The translations under genes were made by a program, and so were the position numbers. The notes below the pieces were generated by a model. It saw only the letters and a program-made list of their open reading frames with translations. It did not search any database and was not told the origin of the DNA. A DNA stretch of 64,000 nucleotides from Euglena gracilis (taxonomy: Eukaryota; Euglenida; Euglenophyceae; Euglenales). The stretch lies in assembly GCA_039621445.1 (NCBI GenBank), contig CP154957.1, positions 10,534,409-10,598,408 of the forward strand, in the 5' to 3' direction. Below, piece by piece: positions 62,801-64,000 of the stretch. The stretch's first letter is position 1, and each line of letters opens with the position of its first letter.

Positions 62801-63878
62801 GACATGACATATTGCCACTGCCAACTATTTTTATTGTATATTGACAAATTGATATATGACACGATTTTTATGCACGTATAATACGTTTGTACGTATGTGT
62901 TAATATATACACTTTAATAATAATATTTATAATGAAAACAATAGTTTTATAATTGTAATAAATCAATGAAAGGAAGATAATACGCAGCAATGCAGCGTTT
63001 TACCGCCGCATTAGGAGGGACGTGCTTGGCCTCACGGCCGCCTGGCGGTGACCTACGGGGGAAGCACTTCTTCATCGCGTGCCGGGACGGCGCGCTGCGG
63101 ATGCACGACCTGGCCACCGGGGCACTGCAGAAGCACGTCGTGTTCGCGCGGGAGGCGCTGCGGCTGCAGTACTGCACCGCGGACTGCCTCGGCCGGGCTG
63201 GATTTGAGGCCGCCGGTGACCGCTCCCGATGGAGGGGGGTGGGGGCTTCTTCCAGGCACCCCAAGGCAGGCACCCCAAGGCGTCCAGATCCGACCCGCAC
63301 AAGAGGGGAAAACGTGCCTGTGTGCTGCCCAGGCACTCCAGCACCGAAGGCAACAGAAGTCCAGAGAATGGCCATTTTCGCCCCCACCCTTCCCAGAGGG
63401 CCATCCTCTAGTGGGCAGTGGGGTGATTCCAGGACCCAGGGCACTCTGAACCGATCAAATTTGGCTTGGTCTCGGCATGCCGGAGCGGGAGTTCGTTCTG
63501 CTGGTGGCAGGGGACGGGCAGGTGTACGGCCGGGCCTGCCTTTTCCGCTGTAACAGAGGATTTCGCTTTTGTTTTGCGGTTTATGAATTCAGCTTGACCG
63601 CCTGGAAACAAGAGACAAAGCTGCAATCCATTCCTGTTTTTTTTTAAAAAAGGAGTCACACGCGTTCGGGGTTCCGTTTGACCTGCCACCTCCCCCTTGC
63701 AGTCGGCTTACACTAGGCATCCCCCCACTGGGGTTTTAAGCAATGGGCATGTCAGTGGTCCCCCAAAGGCCCGCCTGGAATGGTCTTCGACCCGTTCTGC
63801 CAGGTGCCCGTGGTGCGGTTCCAGAGCCAGAAGTTCCCTATTGATGCACGGGCCGCTGTCCAGGGCTGCCTCGGATAA
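40949..63878 (+). CDS. Large EF-hand plus WD40-repeat gene (overview)
   Basis: About 20 short + strand exons between these points share near-total G/C third positions and read, in order, as EF-hand-like helices (43.1-47.0 kb), a short acidic linker (47.4 kb) and then a long series of WD40 strands (48.1-63.2 kb): for example [48 protein letters not shown] and [12 protein letters not shown]-hand followed by WD40 repeats is the layout of WDR49, WDY and EFCAB8-type proteins, often ciliary or flagellar. WD40 domains act as protein-binding propellers; no enzyme activity is expected. Introns of 0.2-4 kb are packed with inverted-repeat elements, a pogo-like transposon and simple repeats. Not every exon join is phase-verified and some exons are surely missing, so two adjacent genes cannot be excluded. 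Confidence 0.55.
41045..42005. other. Intron with C tract and (CATC)n
   Basis: A T-rich zone, an 18-base C tract at about 41,187, (CATC)n/(CCTC)n tetranucleotide repeats at 41,668-41,757, and a GGCGCCGAGG word at 41,233. Confidence 0.5.
42006..42138 (+). CDS. Candidate exon, EF-hand/WD40 gene
   Basis: After CATACATGAG the frame reads [16 protein letters not shown] and later [20 protein letters not shown] with good G/C third positions. A GTGGGT donor inside (42,051) would shorten it to the first part. The other frames are less biased. Confidence 0.35.
42186..42578. mobile_element. hAT-type MITE, copy 2, with perfect 8-bp target duplication
   Basis: Ends CAGGGTTTGATAT and ATATCGAACCCTG form a 13-bp inverted repeat with one mismatch. 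The flanks are GGTTGGGA on both sides, a perfect 8-bp target duplication as made by hAT transposases. The interior matches the copy at 19,550-19,967: the GGTTTAGGTGGGGG and CCACCTG blocks at each end, CCGGCGCTTTGCGCC, and TTTTGGCACATTTTTGCCC. Confidence 0.88.
42579..43090. other. Intron
   Basis: C tracts at 42,650 and 42,699. The 3' end (GGTCCTAAGAAAAAACCTC at 43,082) resembles the right end GGTCTTAAAAAAAACCCC of the TTTAAG element family (52.4 kb), so the acceptor of the next exon may lie within or beside such an element. Confidence 0.4.
43091..43254 (+). CDS. Exon with EF-hand-like motif
   Basis: The frame reads [20 protein letters not shown] and then VALLRAF, all with G/C-ending codons. 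The pattern L--E--F--FE-G-----F--LL is that of a degenerate EF-hand: helix, loop without a full set of calcium-binding acids, helix. The acceptor may be CCTAAG (43,090) or GTGAG (43,118). The 3' boundary is uncertain; a GT occurs at 43,255. Confidence 0.6.
43255..45957. other. Intron with three GTGACTGACTGG-family repeats
   Basis: Copies at 44,520-44,830, 45,243-45,560 and 45,648-45,900 each have GTGACTG(A)CTGG words, a C-G tract palindrome, and in two cases a GGCGC(C/T)GAAGGCGCC hairpin, as at 30.3 kb. Bases 43,330-43,690 are GC-rich with open frames but no consistent exon. Confidence 0.5.
45958..46055 (+). CDS. Exon, helical, EF-hand/WD40 gene
   Basis: After CTCCAAAAG the frame reads [20 protein letters not shown] and then [12 protein letters not shown] with G/C third positions. 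No GT donor occurs before the frame's stop. A CCAG|GCAGGC site suggests a GC donor. The peptide is a charged helix pair with no specific motif. Confidence 0.55.
46321..46400 (+). CDS. Exon, EF-hand/WD40 gene
   Basis: A GGGGAG acceptor at the end of a G-rich tract is followed by [20 protein letters not shown] and TLNFR, then a donor [19 protein letters not shown] is typical of a helix flanking an EF-hand loop. Confidence 0.55.
46676..46882. repeat. CACACGCATA simple repeat in an intron
   Basis: Interrupted CACGCAC/CATACAC repeats of about 205 bp immediately upstream of the next exon. Confidence 0.9.
46920..47026 (+). CDS. Exon with degenerate EF-hand
   Basis: The frame reads [20 protein letters not shown] and then [20 protein letters not shown]-x(3)-A-D-x-E-G-L-x(4)-ESF-x-x-YLI follows the EF-hand helix-loop-helix pattern with G at loop position 6 and E at 12, but position 1 is Thr or Ala, so calcium binding is doubtful. 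The best acceptor, CTCTGGGAG, would remove LWE; the upstream frame is also open. Confidence 0.7.
47117..47157. repeat. (GTCAA)n pentanucleotide repeat
   Basis: Six GTCAA units followed by GCCAA variants. Confidence 0.85.
47366..47429 (+). CDS. Short acidic exon, EF-hand/WD40 gene
   Basis: Acceptor GGGCCACAG and donor CAGTG|GTCAGC bound a 64-bp exon reading [20 protein letters not shown]. It is acidic and probably the linker between the EF-hand part and the propeller. Confidence 0.5.
48003..48065 (+). CDS. Candidate WD40 exon
   Basis: Acceptor GACCTTCAG, then [20 protein letters not shown] with G/C third positions, then CTGG|GTGGGT. No diagnostic motif. It sits where the first propeller strand would be. 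The phase does not match the preceding exon directly. Confidence 0.4.
48088..48264 (+). CDS. WD40 exon
   Basis: The frame reads [20 protein letters not shown] and then [20 protein letters not shown], followed by Ser-rich SSSSC and a donor GCA|GTATGC. The strand pattern (hydrophobic NxFAxxCGxRxVKLLD) is a WD40 blade with D in place of WD. The 5' boundary is uncertain: no AG precedes it closely until CCAG at 48,150. Confidence 0.65.
48662..48746 (+). CDS. WD40 exon
   Basis: After TGCTGCCAG the frame reads [20 protein letters not shown] and then DIVALSCG, like the outer strand and turn into the next blade (L-GH-D-V-AL-). Donor GCGGA|GTCCAT. Confidence 0.5.
48747..49766. other. Intron
   Basis: Mixed sequence. 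[17 protein letters not shown] frame at 49,140-49,190 after CTACAG is possible but unsupported. The second half is the element at 49,290-49,596 and a G tract. Confidence 0.35.
49290..49596. mobile_element. TTTAAG inverted-repeat element, copy 2
   Basis: Left GGGTTTTGCTTTTAAGTCGG and right AAGACTAAAAAAAAAACCCC pair imperfectly. C/G tracts adjoin both ends, and GGCGCCTTTGGCGCC lies in the middle. Confidence 0.6.
49767..49896 (+). CDS. WD40 exon
   Basis: Acceptor GCTGCGCAG, then [20 protein letters not shown] and [20 protein letters not shown] with near-total G/C third positions. [10 protein letters not shown] is a standard WD40 D-strand ending (GDxxVxxW). No GT donor lies before the C tract at 49,898; a GC or GA donor, or a misread homopolymer, is possible. 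Confidence 0.7.
49897..51184. other. Intron
   Basis: Holds the foldback element at 50,206-50,537, then a GATATT/CGATA-rich stretch (50,785-51,060), and C tracts at 50,957 and 51,115. Confidence 0.4.
50206..50537. mobile_element. Foldback element, unit ATGTCCAATGG
   Basis: Starts TACC plus a C tract, ATGTCCAATGGCCCCCC and TATGTCCAACG; ends CCATTGGACATTGGGGGGTA. The interior holds GGCGCAAAGCGC. Same plan as the TTACC elements. Confidence 0.65.
51185..51335 (+). CDS. WD40 exon
   Basis: Acceptor GGGACAGCAG, then [20 protein letters not shown] and [20 protein letters not shown], with a donor TTCCG|GTTTCT or, shorter, [27 protein letters not shown] corresponds to blade strands B-C (L-S-S--G-V-V). 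Confidence 0.65.
51748..51945. repeat. Inverted copy of the 170-bp unit from 31.6 kb
   Basis: CGCTCATTTTCGGCTCAAAA, TCCGGGTCCGGGAGGCC, ACATGGTTTGGGC and CGGGCCCAAAACGGGG are the reverse complement of the tandem unit, in reversed order. Confidence 0.75.
52188..52507. mobile_element. 226-bp inverted-repeat element flanked by 47-bp direct repeats
   Basis: The direct repeats are 52,188-52,234 and 52,461-52,507, both starting CTGTCCGGGGACACC and differing at one base. The element between them (52,235-52,460) begins GGGATTTTTTTAAG and ends CTTAAAAAAAACCCC with G/C tracts inside and a TTTTCGGCGCCGCAGACGCC hairpin. The right repeat ends 6 bp before the AG used by the next WD40 exon. Confidence 0.85.
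52514..52659 (+). CDS. WD40 exon
   Basis: Acceptor CCCAACGAAG, then [20 protein letters not shown] and [28 protein letters not shown], ending at [19 protein letters not shown][15 protein letters not shown] is a complete textbook blade with the following RxFxGH turn. It is one of the clearest exons in the window. Confidence 0.85.
52660..53331. other. Intron with AT-rich island
   Basis: Bases 52,698-52,846 are almost pure A/T (TTTAATATTATT-type), then CCAGCTGG words and G/C tracts at 53,040 and 53,150. Confidence 0.5.
53332..53498 (+). CDS. WD40 exon
   Basis: The frame reads [20 protein letters not shown] and [20 protein letters not shown], then [11 protein letters not shown] with a donor CCGAC|GTGAAT. 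Blade strands A-D are complete ([21 protein letters not shown]). The 5' edge is either just after CCTGAG at 53,331, through an 11-base G tract, or after GGCAG at 53,350. Confidence 0.8.
53685..53862 (+). CDS. WD40 exon
   Basis: Acceptor TTCCATTCAG, then [20 protein letters not shown] and later [27 protein letters not shown], ending at CAAG|GTGGGT. NVQVW is a WD40 strand end. The PEEE part is a loop. A strong pyrimidine-rich acceptor inside (53,737) is ignored because the intron would be under 50 bp. Confidence 0.65.
53888..53964 (+). CDS. WD40 exon in a shifted frame
   Basis: The best-biased frame reads [20 protein letters not shown] and LWSVG, then CCA|GTGGGT donor. It looks like H-x-x-D-V-I-S-V, the start of a blade. 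It lies only about 25 bases after the end of the previous exon but in a different frame. Either there is a tiny intron, an assembly indel, or one boundary is wrong. Confidence 0.5.
54344..54459 (+). CDS. WD40 exon
   Basis: Acceptor GTCCACAG, then [20 protein letters not shown] and [18 protein letters not shown], donor [26 protein letters not shown] is a canonical WD dipeptide strand followed by the turn into the next blade. Confidence 0.85.
54650..54772. repeat. TTGCTCCAATAATTCCAATA tandem repeat
   Basis: About five diverged copies of a TGCTCCAATAATTCCAA-like unit in an intron. Confidence 0.65.
55116..55395. mobile_element. Decayed TCTAAGCACC element
   Basis: CCCCCGTCTAAGCGCC, TTTGAGCATCACCC and GATTCTTTGCC, then AATTTAATTTGTGCATT and TTCTGATTTGGTTCG, match the order of the copies at 23.6 and 25.4 kb with many changes. 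Confidence 0.55.
55396..55532 (+). CDS. WD40 exon
   Basis: Acceptor TTATTTCAG, a C tract coding Pro, then [20 protein letters not shown] and [20 protein letters not shown], donor ACGAA|GTATCC. RVLLTLG----VYAF matches strands B-C of a blade. Confidence 0.7.
55533..56850. other. Intron with one weak exon candidate
   Basis: A C tract at 55,771, a TGCTTTGCGCC hairpin half at 55,991, and G/C tracts at 56,487. The frame [20 protein letters not shown] at 56,600-56,730 after a CCAGAG acceptor could be a WD40 exon but has weak bias and no donor. Confidence 0.35.
56851..57445. repeat. (GT)n microsatellite with GTGATTGTG periodicity
   Basis: Nearly 600 bp of GTGT interrupted at intervals by GATT, producing a higher-order GTGATTGTGTGTGTGT unit of about 16-22 bp. 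Open frames across it are artefacts. Confidence 0.95.
57446..58428. other. Intron, AT-rich
   Basis: No exon or repeat family recognised apart from short G and C tracts at 58,122 and 58,284. Confidence 0.35.
58429..59413 (-). mobile_element. Pogo/mariner-like DNA transposon, 985 bp
   Basis: Ends CTGTCCCCGGAAAAAATAAC and its complement form a roughly 40-bp terminal inverted repeat that is nearly identical at the two ends. The TIR itself holds a tandem TAACAACCGGAAAAA unit. Beside the right end a second, inverted copy (59,330-59,361) makes a long palindrome. The right flank begins TA; the left flank is CA, consistent with a mutated TA target duplication in AT-rich DNA. It carries a broken transposase on the - strand. 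Confidence 0.85.
58485..59124 (-). pseudogene. DDE transposase relic (pogo/DDE_1-like)
   Basis: The upstream - frame reads [11 protein letters not shown], the block with the second catalytic aspartate. The downstream frame reads [20 protein letters not shown] and then [12 protein letters not shown], matching the pogo/Tigger block LPP-T---QP-D with the third aspartate followed by a K-rich helix. The two halves overlap in different frames near 59,000, so one indel breaks the gene. The acidic C terminus ([14 protein letters not shown]) is also usual for pogo-type proteins. About 37 residues separate the two aspartates. The N-terminal DNA-binding domain and first aspartate are absent, so the element is non-autonomous. 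Confidence 0.8.
59414..59601. other. AT-rich island
   Basis: TATATAATTACATAA-type sequence between the transposon and the next exon. No other feature. Confidence 0.6.
59602..59715 (+). CDS. WD40 exon
   Basis: Acceptor TATTCCCAAG, then 38 codons: [20 protein letters not shown] and [18 protein letters not shown], donor [27 protein letters not shown] is a canonical blade with W in the WD position. The ATG inside (59,641) is not taken as the gene start because the frame extends to a good acceptor. Confidence 0.85.
59716..60515. other. Intron; CTGCAGCTAGTCC repeat at 60,095-60,205
   Basis: The stretch to 59,990 stays GC-rich and partly open but has no motif. Then GTACCCCC, ACTGCAGCTAGTCC and GTCTGCTAAGCAGG repeat the 14.4- and 35.5-kb blocks. 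A GTGCGAAGCGGCG hairpin half at 60,250 and a G tract at 60,409. Confidence 0.45.
60516..61019. mobile_element. 504-bp foldback element, unit CAATTGACGCC
   Basis: Ends CTTACCCGCCCC and GGGGCGGGTAAG, extended by C/G tracts and GGGCAATTG to a TIR near 28 bp. Inside each end is an array: GGGCAATTGACGCCCCC three times at the left and twice at the right. Each array is followed by the same series GCCGGCCAA(A/T)TTGTCACC, GGAAATTGTCACCCC and CCGTGCTGCCC. The two arrays are direct copies of each other, about 200 bp apart. Confidence 0.8.
61172..61290. repeat. CCAGGGCCGA minisatellite
   Basis: About nine copies of (G/A)CCAGGGCC(G/A)A in two blocks flanking GACCCCCGTAGGTGGGGGT. Confidence 0.75.
61375..62385. 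repeat. Inverted pair of GGCAAAAGTGGC-type degenerate tandem repeats
   Basis: 61,380-61,525 is a pyrimidine-rich series of CCATTTTTGCCCACTTTTGG units. 61,600-62,385 is the complementary purine-rich series (CAAAAGTCGGCAAAAG, AAAGCAGCAAAAAG). The + frame through it (Lys/Ser-rich, to 62,129) has no stops because of the repeat and is not called as a gene. Confidence 0.65.
62386..63014. other. Intron; AT-rich island with AAAT repeat
   Basis: 62,460-62,760 is open in several frames (for example [19 protein letters not shown]) without a domain or donor I trust. 62,766-62,800 is an (AAAT)n run and 62,820-62,985 is AT-rich. Confidence 0.4.
63015..63215 (+). CDS. WD40 exon
   Basis: Acceptor CCGCATTAG, then [20 protein letters not shown] and [36 protein letters not shown], donor [29 protein letters not shown] is a full blade with HD in the WD position. 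Codons end almost only in G or C. Confidence 0.85.
63462..63550 (+). CDS. Candidate WD40 exon
   Basis: The frame reads [20 protein letters not shown] and RACLFRC with G/C third positions. [13 protein letters not shown] fits strands B-C of a blade. A donor CAG|GTGTAC at 63,522 would end the exon after GDGQ. The 5' boundary is not fixed. Confidence 0.5.
63769..63878 (+). CDS. Candidate exon, possibly terminal
   Basis: Acceptor CCCCCAAAG, then [20 protein letters not shown] and [15 protein letters not shown], followed by TAA at 63,876. Codon bias is good. If the stop is real this is the last exon. A GATAAAG|GTGCCC site would instead splice just beyond in another frame. Confidence 0.5.
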
Positions 63879-64000
63879 AGGTGCCCTTCGTTTTGCCGCT
63901 GGCACCGCAATCACGTCCATGCGTATGCCTTATATAAAGGTATCCCCCCTCCCCCTTGTGTCGATGAATCGCCCTGTATTTCCCCCGCTTCACCTGAAAA
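63879..64000. other. Right edge, no feature
   Basis: Short C tracts. Nothing assignable. Confidence 0.4.

Overview
This window looks like nuclear DNA of a microbial eukaryote (a protist or alga). Coding DNA appears as short exons (about 60-200 bp) on the + strand. They are bounded by plausible AG acceptors and mostly GT donors (GTGGGT, GTATGN and GTGAGA recur) and separated by introns of roughly 0.5-4 kb. Third codon positions in the better exons are almost all G or C, while the surrounding DNA is AT-richer and crowded with long G or C homopolymers. There are no operons, ribosome-binding sites, rRNA genes or recognisable bacterial features. I cannot name the lineage. All gene models are hand-made from codon bias, splice signals and remembered family patterns, and no alignment was run.

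Layout: 0-18 kb is mostly repeats and transposon debris, with a hAT transposase relic (4.6-5.1 kb), a Tc1/mariner-type DDE transposase relic (6.8-7.2 kb), a filamin-repeat-like exon (11.3-11.6 kb) and many short inverted-repeat elements. At 18.8-28.6 kb, dispersed exons include a GNS block and a PDIVVIAHP block suggestive of an SGNH/PC-esterase-like protein. At 35.8-37.5 kb there is a three-exon, phase-consistent gene of the REEP/DP1/TB2/HVA22 family (endoplasmic reticulum membrane shaping). From 40.9 kb to at least 63.9 kb, about 20 exons appear to form one large gene with an N-terminal EF-hand-like region followed by many WD40 repeats, an architecture like WDR49/WDY/EFCAB8-type proteins. A 985-bp pogo/mariner-like DNA transposon (58,429-59,413) and a 504-bp inverted-repeat element (60,516-61,019) sit inside its introns.

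The most unusual content is the non-coding part. Several families of short foldback elements fill the introns and spacers. Many begin TTACC plus a C tract and end with a G tract plus GGTAA, and carry tandem copies of a family-specific 9-14-bp unit such as TAATTGACC, ATATAAGACC, ATATTGTCC, TTAGTCACC, TCTAAGCACC or CAATTGACGCC, separated by C/G tracts. Many elements of different families also share a small GC-rich core hairpin (GGCGC-loop-GCGCC). One 226-bp element just upstream of a WD40 exon is flanked by 47-bp direct repeats differing at one base. Two copies of a hAT-type MITE have CAGGG/CCCTG ends and 8-bp target duplications. Together these suggest active growth of introns by small inverted-repeat elements, some ending within tens of bases of a splice site.
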